From Jaltomata sinuosa (Eukaryota; Streptophyta; Magnoliopsida; Solanales; Solanaceae), in assembly GCA_003996215.1 (NCBI GenBank), contig QJPP01001411.1, positions 124,001-188,000 on the forward strand: a stretch of DNA of 64,000 nucleotides. Reading direction: 5' to 3'. Shown piece by piece: positions 1 through 12,680 of the stretch. The stretch's first letter is position 1. Every line of letters begins with the position of its first letter. Under the pieces are notes generated by a model. That model was not told the DNA's origin. It saw only the letters and a list, made by a program, of their open reading frames with translations, and did no database searches. A program made the translations under genes and the position numbers.

Positions 1-3000
1 AAGTCCAATACACAAGCTCGTAACATATCCTCAAGTGTTTGGATTGTACGTTCTGCCTGACCATCCGTTTGAGGGTGAAAGGCCGTACTTAAATTCACTT
101 GTGTTCCCAAACTCTTCTGAAATGATTTCCAAAAATTCGCAGTGAATTGAGCTCCCCTATCAGATATAATAGAGATTGGGATTCCATGTAGCCAAACTAT
201 CTCTTTAATATACAACCTTGCATACTCTTCAACTGTATAAGTAGCCTTAACTGGCAAGAAGTGGGCTGATTTGGTGAGTCTATCAACTATCACCCATATG
301 GAGTCAAACTTCCGAAATGAGCGAGGCAGACCAGTGACAAAATCCATGTTGATCATGTCCCACTTCCAAATTGGAAGGTCTAACAGCATATAACCTCCAG
401 GCTTTTGGTGCTCTACTTTAACTTGTTGACAATTTGGACATTGAGAAACAAATTCTTCAATGTTCTTCTTCATGTTACTCCACCAATACACTCCTTTCAA
501 GTCATGATACATTTTAGTTGAGCCCGGATGGATAGAATATCTTGAATGATGTGCTTCTATCATAATTCTCTCCCTTAGTCCATCTATATTAGGCACACAC
601 AATCTGTTTTGGCACTGGAGTACTTTGTTTTGCGTAAGCTCAAATGCCTTTGTCACCCCTTTTTGTACATTCTCCTTAAGCTGTAATAGAATAGGATCCT
701 TATATTGCTTCTCTTTTACTTCGACTACTAATGAGGATTCTGCTGCATTTTGCACAATAATCCCTTCATCTTGAGATTCAAGAAGGCGAACCCCCAAGCT
801 AGCTAGTTGGTATAGATCCTTAGCTATTCTTTGTCTTTCCATGGACTGCCCATAGGTGTTTGCCATTGTCCTACGACTTAAAGCATCGGCCACCACATTT
901 GCTTTCCCCGGATGATACAAGATATCAACATCATAATCTTTTAATAACTCAAGCCATTTCGCTGCCTCAGATTCAGATCCTTCTGCTTAAATATATATTG
1001 CAAGCTCTTATAGACCAAGATATCATCTATGAATAAAATCACAAACACGTCCAAGAATGGCTTGAACACCCTATTCATCAGATCCATAAAAGATGCTGGT
1101 GCATTTGTTAGCCCAAATGACATAACTAAAAATTCAAAATGACCATACCGTGTTCGGAAAGCTGTCTTGGGTATATCTTTCTCTTTGACTTTTACTTGAT
1201 GATAACCCGACCTCAAATCAATCTTCGAGAAACACTTAGCACCCTGTAACTGGTCAAACAAATCATCTATCCTACGAAGGGGATATTTGTTCTTAGTCGT
1301 CACCTTATTCAACTGCCGATAGTCAATACACATTCTCAATGAGCCATCTTTCTTGCGTACAAATAAAACCGGTGCTCCCCAAGAGGATATACTAGGCTTT
1401 ATGAATCCCTTTTCTAACAAATCTTTTAATTGCTCCTTTAATTCTCGTAATTCTATCGGGGCCATCCTATATGGAGGGATGGAGATGGGTTGAGTACCTG
1501 GAATCACATCAATACCAAACTCTATCTCTCGTTTTGGAGGCAAACCTGGAAGCTCTTCGGGAAATACATCAGAAAATTCATTTACCACTGGAATAGACTG
1601 AAGATCTAGTGGCTCCACATCTATATCTCTCACTCTCACTAGATGACATATGTACCCTTTGGACATCATTTTCTTTGCCTTAAGATAAGAAATAAACTTA
1701 CCTCTTGGTGTCCCAACATTACCTTTCCATTCAAGGACTGCCTCTTTTGGAAAATGGAAACTCACCCTCTTAGCTCGGCAATCTACCATGGCATAACATG
1801 AAGCCAACCAATCCATACCCATTATAATGTCAAAATCTATCATATCTAGCTCAACAAGGTCAGCCAATGTGTTACGGTCACAAACAGTTACTATGCAATT
1901 ACGATAGACTTTTCTAGCTATAATAGACTCGCTAGTTGGCGTAAATACTTCAAATGGTTTAACCAATAATTCTGGCGTTCCTTCAAACTTTCCAGCAATC
2001 AATGGAGTTACATATGATAGTGTAGAGCCTGGATCAATTAATGCATATACATTATATGAAAAGATGGACAATGTACCTGTAACCACATCAGGTGAAGCCT
2101 CCAAATTCTATCGTTCCGCTAGAGCATATGTACGATTTTGAACTCCACTAGAACTAGCAGTTCCTCTACCACCTCTACCACGACCTGCAGGCACCTGTGG
2201 CCCCCTACCTAAGGAAGGCACCGATGATGATGATGCAACAATCGATCCAGTAGGTTGTGCCATGCTACCCATGCCCCTTTGAGGGCAATTTCTCATCATG
2301 TGTCCCGGTGTACCACACCAAAAACAAACATTTGTTCCAAGCCAACATATACCTGGATGATTTCTTCCACATTGTTTACAAGACTGTCTAGGAGGTCTTG
2401 GTTGGGTCGCACTTCCCTGTTCTTGGTACCATGCTACTTGTGAGCCTTGACTCTCACTACTTTGCCCAAATTGATTAGCCCTAGACCCTTGAAATCGAGG
2501 TGGAGCACTAGCTGTAGAGTAGGAAGATGATGGCCTAGGCAGTCTATTAGAAAACCGAGGCCTAAACTCACCTTGGGATGGCGTAAACTGGCCCATAGAT
2601 CTGGCCCTCTTGGACTGCCCTCTTTCCGACTCTTGTGTCCTTCTCCTTTGCCTTTGATCCTCCATATTTTGTGCAAAAGCTTGTATCCTTGCTATATCCA
2701 TATCTTTGTTCAAAACAGCAATAGTACAATCCCTAACCAGAAATGAATCCAATCTATCCACGTAACGATGAACTCTATCCTCCATAGTACTACATTAGGA
2801 GCATACCTGGCCAAAGAATTAAACTTGAGACTATACTCTCTCACGCTCATATTCCCTTGGTGAAGATTTAAGAACTGAGTTGCACGAGCCTCCCGAATCT
2901 CCAATGGCAGATAATGGTCAAGGAATGCCTTTTTAAACTCTTTCCATTTAGCTGAAGGTGTATTTATACCCCTAGATTGTTTCCAAGCTTCGTACCACAA

Positions 3001-3480
3001 TATAGCCACACCTTTTAATCTATATATTGCCAACTCAATTGTTTCCTTACCAGATACATGCATAATATCTAAGGTCCTTTGGATTTGATTAATAAAGTCT
3101 TGAGGATCTTCATTAGGATCTGACCCGGTGAATGATGGAGGGTCCAAATTAAGGAAATCACGTATCCGCACACTAGCTTCCCTATTTGCACCACTAGTAC
3201 CTGCAATTGGACCTGCTTGCCCTTGTCCTTGACCAGCAAGTATATGAGTCAACAATTGGACTGCATTCTAAAAATCTTGGTCAGTAGCATTAACCGGTGG
3301 TTCTTGGGGTGCTGCTGCCCTCCTTAGCTCTTCTAGAGACGAAGGAGTGAAGGAAGTCCATGATGAAGACAGTTGAGCCTCACTTTGATTAGCTCGTCTA
3401 GGTGGTGATTTGCTGGTCCCTTCTCCAGTAGCCACATCTACTTGCTTACCAGTACTCTTATTTTTCCTAGTAACCAGCAT
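1..3480 (-). pseudogene. Element A: broken Ty3/gypsy (Tekay-like) gag-pol, truncated by window edge
   Basis: This is the minus-strand polyprotein of an LTR retrotransposon closely related to element B. Gag starts at an ATG ending at 3480. Going downstream the remnant holds the gag capsid region, the zinc knuckle, an aspartic protease (motif DPGS), the RT core ending at FIDDILVY, a piece of RNase H, then integrase, which appears open to base 1. Lesions compared with B are: a TAG in gag at 3268-3270; a 4-bp deletion near 2790 that shifts the frame; a TAG at 2108-2110 between gag and protease; a deletion junction near 1009 that joins the RT active-site region to the middle of RNase H; and a 1-bp deletion near 956. 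It is certainly non-functional. The family assignment is strong because most of its length matches B almost residue for residue. Confidence 0.93.
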
Positions 3481-3677
3481 TTTTGCTATAATGAAAACAA
3501 TTTAAAGGTTAGATACGATAAACCTATAACATTGGCTCTATTGCACGATCTAAGAGATGAAGAAAAAGAGCCAACTCCTAAATGTCCCGTAGCCTCCTGT
3601 TTATAGATGTGGTGCACAACACACCCATAAGCAAGACTCTACATAGACATGGCTTTGTAGACTCCCTAGGATGACCT

Positions 3678-3689
3678 GCTCTGATACCA
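3678..3689 (-). promoter_or_regulatory. Primer binding site of element A (tRNA-iMet type)
   Basis: The minus strand reads TGGTATCAGAGC, complementary to the 3' end of plant initiator tRNA-Met. It lies four bases inside the 5' LTR, as in elements B and C. Confidence 0.9.
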
Positions 3690-3693
3690 CTTT

Positions 3694-6262
3694 TGTCACG
3701 CCTCAAATTCCATTTAGACGGACAGGCACTCGATGCCCTAAAGGCCCGAGAGAACCAACTTATAACCTGTGATTCATCATGCATATAACTATGACAATTA
3801 AGAAGCTTTGACTATAGATAAGCTGCCTGAATAACAAGACCAACATAGATAGGCCCAAAACTTATGTACACGATCTGGCCATTGAGGCCACAACTGTTAA
3901 GAGCAAAGACATAACTAAGTTTTACTTTAACATTGGTCTACAAAGCCTCTAAAAGATAGACAAACTTAGTTTAGGTCGGGACAGGGCCCCGCCTTACCCT
4001 TAACTATATACAATACCCAAAATATATACCAAAGACTCGGTAAAGCCCCAAATCAACCTGGAGCTCACCAACAGCAGCCAAGTGTCCTGTGCTCCTACTG
4101 GGGATGTCTACTAGCCAGAGTACATGTGCCTGCGGCATGAAATGCAGCATCCCCATGAGGGACGTCAGTACGAGAGAATGTAATGAATATGTAAGGCATA
4201 AAGTAAACCATATGTAAACAAGAGCTCAAATAGAATCAGGTATCAGTGTATAAACATGTAAATAAGAACAGAAGATCACATTTGCTTACACTTGTGAAAT
4301 CATGTATATTACGTTCTTTGGTTACTCTTCTTTGCTTTATGATCATTGTAAGGCATAAAATACACGTGACCAACTGATCAGTGGTAGAAGAGGAGTCCCA
4401 TGCTAGGCAATTTAACCTCTGGGATGCTTCCCTCATAAATATACAAATTGGGATCGACCCATGCTAGGCTTTTTCCCCTAGGCTGCCACCCATAAGTACA
4501 CAAATAGGGATCGACCCATGCTAGGATTTCACCCTTGGGCTGCCACCCACACATATACAGATTACTTCATTTAGTTTCTTTAATCTTTGAGATTGTTACT
4601 TTGGTGGTTGTAACCTTTATTGAGCTCAAAACTATGGACCAGTAGTAGAAGACATGTGAACATGCACTTAAGGCAGTAACAATGATATAAGGAGCAAACG
4701 TAATATCAACGTACTGTTTAGGAGCTTATATAATACACTGAACCTCATTTGGCTTAGAGAATAACTCACAAAGCTTGCTGTTGAAAGTACCTTTACTAGG
4801 AAACCCACTTCGTTGGTAACAACACAAATATAAGAGTTCATGCCAAGTAATATGAAACTGAGAAACCTTACATACCTTGTTGTGTAACTCGGATATTACA
4901 ATGAATTAAGCTTCCCCTTTTCAGATTATATATCTACAATGAAATACGTGGCAAAACTAGTATTAGTAGCTAGTTAACCAATTTGGGCTACTTGATCCCA
5001 CTAAATCAGTAACTAGGCAGTAAGCTCGTAATTGATCAAACCAAGAGTGTTCCTTTCACCTCTTCTCCTCTAAACATATCTACATACTTTACGACCTTCT
5101 CATAAGGTCCCTTGAAACTCTTCTGACTTCACAACATATACCAAATAACATACAAAGGTGTGCAGACAACAAGTTAACATAACACCCAATTAAGTGTTGT
5201 ATTACCACACCCTCCTTCCATACTTCAATACAACTTCACACACCCTTTTACAAGTTCAACCAAGCTGTCTCAAATATATACACATAAAACCGCTCCTAAA
5301 ACAATCCCAAACATCCTTCAACATAATAAGAAAGTATTTTTAACTCAAGGATTCCAATCACTACCCCATGGTTCTTGACACAAACACATACAGAATTCTT
5401 CATCAAACTTGCATATAAAAAGGGGTAAAAATGGGCAGTAACTTTACCTTAAATTCTGAAAATCTGTCCTCCTAACTTGTACTTCTTCAAGAGCTTGAAC
5501 TCCCCTTCAACTTAGCTTGAAAAGAGGGAGAATACTTAAGAACCCTAATGGTATTTTATGGCTGCTATGTGAAGCTAAGAGAGAGAGAAAGAAAGAACTT
5601 CTAAAATCTATTTTTTTCAAGTTAAAATGAGTGAAATGAGCTGGTCTTAACCCCTTTAACGGGGGGCTGCTTTGGCCGACTTTCCTTACTCATTTTGAGC
5701 CACAAAATGTCAAGAAGGTGATACACCTACTTGGCCATTTTACATGGGCTTTGTTGGACTTAACCTTATTGGGCCTTGGCTGCCAATTCTTCCCCTTTCT
5801 TTCACTTCTTTGGGCCAGAATTTATTCAAGTGGGTGATGGGTGTACTTGGCCCTCTAAGCTAGTCAAAATAGTCTTAGTAGGTGATGCACCTACCTAGTT
5901 CTTTAGGCTGGTCAATAAGTCAAGTAGGTGATGCACCTACTTGTCACCTACTAGCTTAGTTAAGTAAAGCAAGCAGCTCACTTATTTTATTCTATTTTCT
6001 AATTTCTAATCCCTTTTGCTTTAACTTAACACTTCACCCTAAATATTTACTCAAATACAACCTTACCATCTCGAGTTTAAATACTTTTGTCGAGGTTAAC
6101 TTGGCCGTTTACGTGCTGAACTGAATGGGGAATTACAACACCTCCCAATACACATTAAACTATCACTGCTCATATAAGAAACTCGGTCCCTCACCTATAC
6201 AACAAGGCTATATCAAGTGATATATGAATAGGACTAGTATATGCAGAATACGGGATGTTACA
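3694..6262 (-). repeat. 5' LTR of element A (Tekay-like family)
   Basis: This LTR is about 2,569 bp on the minus strand. Its outer end (TGTAACATCCCG...) is at 6262 and its inner end (...TGACA) at 3694. It is the same family as the LTRs at 16305, 24041, 45761 and 60399, and ends in TG...CA. It contains the cluster of short inverted repeats and the three roughly 57-bp tandem units described for element B. The base pairs just outside (GTAGG, 6263-6267) should be one copy of the target duplication; the other copy lies left of the window. Confidence 0.95.
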
Positions 6263-7661
6263 GTAGGATACAATTTACTTTCTAGATTGAGTTTAGTTAG
6301 ATTTTATATCTTGTATATTACTTGAACATTTGGTTGGATTATAGGTAGAGTTAGGCTTAAATCTTGTGACTTGTATTAAATTGGCCATTTTGGATCATAG
6401 ATTAGAATTATTATTGTTACCCTTAGTTTCGAAGCTTGTAGTATCGTTGTGGCTAGCCCAGAATCCTTAGTATGCTTTTTAGGAGGTTTTAGAGGTAGAG
6501 TAGTTTCTCTCCGTTGTTTTCATAGTAATTTTTCCCATTATTTTTTACTGTATCGAATGAGTGTGAAATTTTGGGCCCGAAGCTATTTGAACCGAGTTTC
6601 AAGGTCAGTTCTCTTGTTTAGAGGGTATTTTACCCTATTTTGTCTTGTTGTGTGCTACATTCTCTGAGCATGGAAATTTACAAACTCATTCTGCATTCTC
6701 ATGCCTATTGGTACAAAAAATAAAGAATTTTTAGGATTTTGGTTTTAAATTTGGGATCTACTATGGTTATCATGATTTTTGGAGTTTTAAGGAGTTATCT
6801 TAGGTTTTACTACTGATTTTGGAAAAGAGAGGAAAAGTACTACTTTTATGTTAGTCCAAGGGACATTCCCAGACCTTTTTCTCCGCTATTTTCTACATAT
6901 ATATTCATAGTCCGATGCAGTATTCCAAACACTCGATGCATTATTTTGTGTCTTATTTTTAAAATTTATATACTTATAGTCCGATGCGGTATTCCAGACC
7001 CCTGATGTATTATCCTGGGTTTTTACTTCCTGGATTGATTATGTTATTATTTCCCACTTGTTGGTTCGGTTAGTTCTATTTTTGTTTTTATAACTAGATT
7101 TAGGTGGATCCTTATATTTTTCTTACTTTTTTGTAATCTATATTATATATTATCTTTCTATGCTCGGTTGGCCTATGATGCCTAGTGACTACCCATTGTC
7201 TTGGTACTCATACTACACTCCGCATCTTTTTCTGATACAACACCTAGTACGAGTCACCCTCATTGATCCTCTTATCGTTCGAGGCCAGCTGTTGTTCGAA
7301 TCGTGGTAAGCTCCCGGTGTTTTTGAGATTTTTACTGCTTTCCTTCTACATTTCTTTCTATATCTTGTATTTTTATAGACAGAGTCTGTGATATAGGTAC
7401 TTCATACTTTAGATGCTCTTGTATCGGTGATACCAGGTCCGGGGTTGGTTCTTGTGTATATTTGTCTTTTCGATCACTTTAGGGCCACTTTTGTATATTT
7501 ATTATAGTTGGTATGTATCTATACTTATGGCCCTTATCTTCCTTATATTCTCTTCCGCTTTATTTATTTAGATTTCTTTTTTTTTCTTCTGCATTATTAG
7601 GTTGTCTTGCCTACCGAAGGGTTATGTAGGTGCCATCATGGCCTGGTTTTGGGTTGTGACA
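6263..7661 (+). repeat. Partial 5' LTR of older element H
   Basis: The segment aligns with 11119-12680 and ends in the same GGTTGTGACA. It is followed by a primer-site-like TGGTATCATAAC, so it is the 3' part of a 5' LTR. Its upstream part was displaced by the insertion of element A at 6262/6263 and lies outside the window. Compared with the downstream copy it lacks about 150 bp, including one unit of an internal subrepeat. Confidence 0.8.
6895..7030 (+). repeat. Subrepeats inside the H 5' LTR (two units)
   Basis: Two diverged copies of a roughly 70-bp block share the words TAGTCCGATGCGGTATTCC and GATGTATTAT. The corresponding part of the 3' LTR (about 11765-11985) has three units. Confidence 0.7.
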
Positions 7662-7664
7662 AAC

Positions 7665-7676
7665 TGGTATCATAAC
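7665..7676 (+). promoter_or_regulatory. Degenerate primer binding site of element H
   Basis: TGGTATCATAAC follows the LTR end (TGACA, then AAC) and matches the tRNA-iMet primer site except in its last part. The bases after it, CTCTAGGTTC, match the usual continuation of the tRNA complement. Confidence 0.7.
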
Positions 7677-10250
7677 TCTAGGTTCACCGGTGTCATTGGT
7701 ATAAGAGAAAGTTTCTAGTAGAGTCTCGTAGATTGGTACGATGATGTTTGTATCCTATCTATGGGAGGCTACAAGGCATTATTAGGAAAAGTTCCCTATT
7801 CTTGGATCTTTATCGTGTGTTCCTAACTCTATCAATTTCTAAACTTCAGTTGTTCCATTCCTTCTTAGATACCTAGGACGAGTATGACAGCGGGTCACGA
7901 CGAGGCTTCTTCACTTGTTACTTTAGTGCTTCCTTCAGCCAAAGTATTTAAGAGTGTGGGCTTACCGCATCAGCTAAGAGGGATTTTTGGGCTAGTCTAA
8001 CTTTCATTGTGATTTATGGATACCCCAGTTCTTAGGGACACCATGTCTAGGACTTCAAGTCTTTTGGAGGGTGTATCTATATCACGGGTAGAGGCAGCAC
8101 ATGGTTCTTCAAGAGATGCTTTGGCTAGATTTAAGGTTACAGTTTTCCATACCTTAGACTTTGTGTTTATTGTTTGCAACTGAAAAAAGTTGGCATCCTT
8201 GGGTTGGGCATTCTAGGTTGGCACCCCAAACCTTGCTTGTTTCTTCCATCATCTTATTTCTTGCTTTGTTTGTAGTATTACTCTTATGGCCCCGTGTGGC
8301 CTTTGTATAAGCCTTTGGACCATAGATTATGGGATATTTGAGAATATCTCTGAGTCTCAGACATCGAGTTGTGATTCTAGGTTGGTTATTTATATTGTAG
8401 AGCTATTTGTGTCTGTGCAGGGCCGTTAGGTTGATTGTGAGCCATTAGGCTATTGTTTATTTGCGATCATATCATTCATGCAAAGGGTTTTCTGCATATT
8501 TTACTACTGTTTTGACTATGGGCATACTATAAATGGTTTTCTAAACCTTGCATGGCCCCGAGGGCCCATTTATGGTAAAACTATTATAAAAGGGAATTGA
8601 AACTGACTTTATGGATCTTCTTGGAGTAAAAAGGGATTTTATGATTATTTTATCACCGATTTTTATATTGATACTAGGCTCGGCTATTCCGTAATGCTAG
8701 ATATATTTTTCTTATGGATTTAGTCTCGGATACACTTTGGACACCCTATATAGGGGTTTGAGATTTCTGGTTTACTGTTATAGACTCGAATAGACTCCAG
8801 GCAATTATTTGTTGAGATCCCACAATTTTTGTATGTGGTCACCTACACCTACATGGATTTGGATGATCCAGTCTAGGGTCCATGAGCTGTGAGTGATGGG
8901 GGAGGTACATACAACATTACTGTCACACCTAGTTCCTTTGGGTTGTGTATTGATTACTTGATTCGATCGAGTACAGAGTGCAGTGGTATTTTTCTTGGAT
9001 GAATTCGAGGCTAAGATTCCTTATGGTAGAGATAAAGGTGGTAGGCTTTTCTAGCACTACCTCTGGCAAACTTGTGCATCATCTGTGATTTCCTTGTTAT
9101 GTTCTTTGGGCGACCCAAGTCTCAGAAACATCTATGAATTGGGCAAACTGTATATTCAGAGCCTAGCTGGCTCCAGTTTTCTATAGTGTTCATCGGTGAT
9201 AGATGAGTCTACTCGGGGATTTGACAGAAGCATTGATCAATATTTGGAGTTGGGTTTTAGAGATATGAGCTAGAGGGTTACTTCAGATGGTTCATGGAAA
9301 GTTCTCTTTGACTGCAACATCTTTGAGCCAGAATATAGAGAGTGCGGACAACTTACCTTCTCTATTTTAGTTTCAGAGCGGCCATTGGCCTTGGATATCT
9401 AGTCCTTGGCTAACCGTTGATTTGTCTGGAAGTGTCAGATCCCAGCAAAATTCTTGCCAAAGTTCAGGTCCATTTTACCTTGGTTGGATAGATTAAACGG
9501 TATCAGTTCAAGGAGAAGCGGTTGTGTGCCATATGTGATCAGGTTTTGTGGGTTGAGGCCAATAGGGCTACTTTAGATTCTGATGGGACTTTGAGATTGT
9601 TGGCCTCCCTTGTGTTCTGAGGGTTGGAGGTGTAAATTAGTTAATTCTCTGAGAGGTTGTTTGTTACATGGGATTCCAGCGTTGATTAGGCTCTTCCAGT
9701 GTGGGCTAGGAGTTACAGTAGGTTGAATGATTTTGGAGTTGGTGGCTTGTGTACTGGTGCAGTAGAGTGGGTGTTTCGAGCTAGATGGTGAGTTGGGATA
9801 TAATGAAATTTTCAATAGCTAGGTGGCAACCTTGGACTTCAGGCATCTTTTCTTTGCCAATAGGGTGGTTTGCCTTGATATTTGCGCCATGATGGACTTC
9901 TTTCTGAGGTAAGGCTAGTAAGGTGATCTTAAATCTGTATGGGGTTCGAGTATTTGGGGAAGCAATGATATTCTTTGAGTTTGGAGCTTAGTTGATAGCT
10001 ACAAACTTTCTGGTAGGCTTACCACACTCTTTGCAGAGATTGGATTTTTGTGTTTGGGTCTTCTTGGGAAGGTTACCCTGGTTCATTCACTTTCAGCCAC
10101 TTCCGATTTAGCACAGTTTAGCGAGGCTAGTTTTGTTCTACATTGGGAGATTCTCCTTCGACACAGGATGTTCATCCAAGTCCTTCCCGACCCTGGTGTG
10201 CAAGTTTTAATTAAGCTCCGATGGTTGGTTCAGTTGGGTTCAGGTATTGA
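7677..10250 (+). pseudogene. Decayed gag/pol interior of element H (Ty3/gypsy)
   Basis: No long reading frame survives. A gag-proximal stretch near 7880-8180 is similar to the equivalent part of family E: an ATG after CCTAGGACGAGT, then words like SLLEGV. Around 9490-9600 one frame reads RYQFKEKRLCAICDQVLW followed by LDSDGTLR. This resembles the linker between RNase H and integrase in Tekay-type polyproteins (forms such as RQFxDxKLxxIRDKVL and LDxDGVLR). Integrase itself is not recognisable downstream. The element is old, with many stops and indels. The boundary with the 3' LTR could not be placed; it is probably between 10190 and 10270. Confidence 0.65.
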
Positions 10251-10259
10251 GGGAGATTC

Positions 10260-11118
10260 TCCAGTGTGCATGCACAGTGGCCGGAGCGTGGCAGCCTATT
10301 TTGGGCCATCTTCTCCCATTTCGTTCCAAACACCCCAAAATCATTTTATTCCATTCTTGTAAGCTTCAAGCTTCATAAAAATCTTGTATTAGCTATTCCA
10401 AGTTGTTGGGGTGATTATTTCTTGGTTCGGGACCAATTTCTCGACTTTTATTAGTAAGCTTTCTTCTTTAATCTCCTAAATTTCCCTAAATCATTTCTCC
10501 ATTAACACGTACACCAAAACCTCCATTCACCCTTGGTCATTCCTAAAGCTTGGAAGCATCTATATTTCCAGTTCATTATCGTTTGTTGGCTCTAATTTGG
10601 TACGTTCCTCCTCTAAATCCCTCTTCTCTTCTTTTCGTTTCAAAGTTTCCCCAAGCTATTTTCTATCACTTTTCTTGAACTTCTAAAGCTCAAATTTCTT
10701 GTGGGATATTTCTAGACCTTTGGGGTGGATAATTCTTGGTCCGTGATCAATTTCCCGAATTCTATTTGTAAGGTTTACTCGTTAATTTTCGTTGTTCTTC
10801 CCTTAATTTCTCTTTGAACTAGTAAGACTTTGGGGTTGTTTTTGGCCCCAAAATGAGTCCCGTTTGCACTCAAATTCGGGCATGGATTTCTTAACCCATT
10901 GCGACATTATTGTGATTTTTGTTTTATGTTTTGTTGCAGGGTCCCCGAGGGTCATTTTCCGACCCAATTTCTGGCCCAATTTTTTGTATAGTATTATGGG
11001 TGTCATTTTTCTCATTTGACACCTGAAATGTATTTGTGATAGTGTGGCAGCTTTCTGAGTCTGTTGAAAAGGGAAAAGGCACACGAGTAGCGGTTCGTGT
11101 TTGTTATTCGGCCCCGAG
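10260..11118 (+). repeat. Probable upstream part of the H 3' LTR
   Basis: The stretch lies upstream of the section shared with the 5' LTR and has no coding remains. Parts of it (CATTCACCCTTGGTCATTCC followed by GCTTGGAAGC) match the LTR F' near 59068-59095. It is therefore probably LTR sequence whose partner in the 5' LTR lies beyond element A, outside the window. The exact start is not visible. Confidence 0.5.
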
Positions 11119-12680
11119 GTAGGTTACAGTTTACTTCCTAGTATGAGTTTAGATAGATTTTATATTTTGTATATTACTGGAACGTTAGGTTGGATTATAG
11201 GTAAAATTAGGCTTAAATCTTGTGACTTGTATTAAATTGGCCATTTCGGATAATAGATTAGAATTATTACTGTTACCCTTAGTTTAGAAGCTTGTAGTAT
11301 CGTTGTGGCTAGCCTAGAATCCTTAGTATGCTTTTTAGGAGATTTGAGAGGTAGAGTAGTTTCTCCCCGTTATTTTCATAGTTATTTTTCCCATTATTTT
11401 GTCTTTATGGGTGTGTTCGAAATTATGGGCCCGAGGCTATAGCTTGGATTTGGATGTAGTTTCCAGGTCAGTTCTCTTGGTTGGAGGGTGTTTTACTCTA
11501 TTTTGCCTTGTTGTGTGCTACATTCTATGAACGTGGAAATTTACATACTCATTCTTCATTCTCATGCCTATCGGTACAGAAAAGAAAGATTTTTTAGGCT
11601 TTTGGTTTTAAACTTTGGATCTACTATGGTTATCATGATTTTCGGACTTTTAAGGAGTTATCTTGGGGTTTTACTACTGATTTTGGAAAGAAGAGGAAAA
11701 GTACTACTTTTATGCCGGTCCAAGGGACACTGCTGGACCTTTTTCTCTGCTATTTTATACATATATATATATTCATAGTCTGATGTGGTATTCCATACAC
11801 TCGATGCATTATTTCGGGTCTTATTTTAAAAACATATATACTTATAGTCCAATGCAGTATTTTGAACCCCCGATGCGTTATTCTGGGTTTTTACTTCCTA
11901 TATACATACACACATATATATGCATAGGTTGATGCGGTATTTCGGGCACCCGATGCAGTATTACGGGCTTACACTATTATGCACTCATACATCACATTAT
12001 CTCCCATCGCATTCCATTGGCTTGAGTGCACTTGGATTGTCGATTGCCTGGATTGATTTGGTTATTATTTCCCTCTTGTTGGTTCGGTTAGTTCTATTTT
12101 CAGTTTTATATCTAGATTTCGGTGGATCCTTGTATTTTTCTTATTTCCAGTAATTTATATTATATATTATATTTCTGTGCTTGATCGGCCTATGATTCCT
12201 ACTGAGTACCCGTTATATTGGTACTCATAATACACTCTGCATCTTTTTCTTATGTAGCACCTAGTACCAGACACCCTCATCGATCCTTTTATCATTCGAT
12301 GTAAGCTGTTGTTCGAATTGTGGTGAGCTCCCGGCATTTTAGAGACTTTTATTGCTTTCCTTCTGCATTTTTGTCTATATGTTGTATTTGGATAGACAGA
12401 GGCTATGATAAAGAAACTTTGTACTTAAGATGCTCTTGTACAAGTGATACCAGGTCCGGGGTTTGTTCTTGTGTATATTAGTCTTCTCGGTCACTTTAGG
12501 GCCACTTTTAAATATTTATTACAGTTGGTATGTATCTATACTTACGACTCTTATCTTCCTTATATTCTCTTCCACTTTATTTATTTAGACTGCTTTATTA
12601 TCATCTTTTGCATTATTGGGTTGGCTTGCCAACGTGGGGTTTACGTAGGCGCCATCACGGCCTTGTTTTGGGTTGTGACA
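11119..12680 (+). repeat. 3' LTR of element H (part shared with 5' LTR)
   Basis: Long similarity to 6263-7661, ending at the same GGTTGTGACA. It is immediately followed by non-TE sequence, so 12680 is taken as the end of the element and GAATT (12681-12685) as its presumed target duplication. It holds three copies of the GATGYGGTATT subrepeat and an AT-rich (TATA)n stretch near 11760. Confidence 0.8.

Noticed and set aside
10048..10362. 104-codon frame at the end of element H as possible integrase C-terminus
   Set aside because: No GPY/F or chromodomain pattern could be found in any frame, so it was not called coding.
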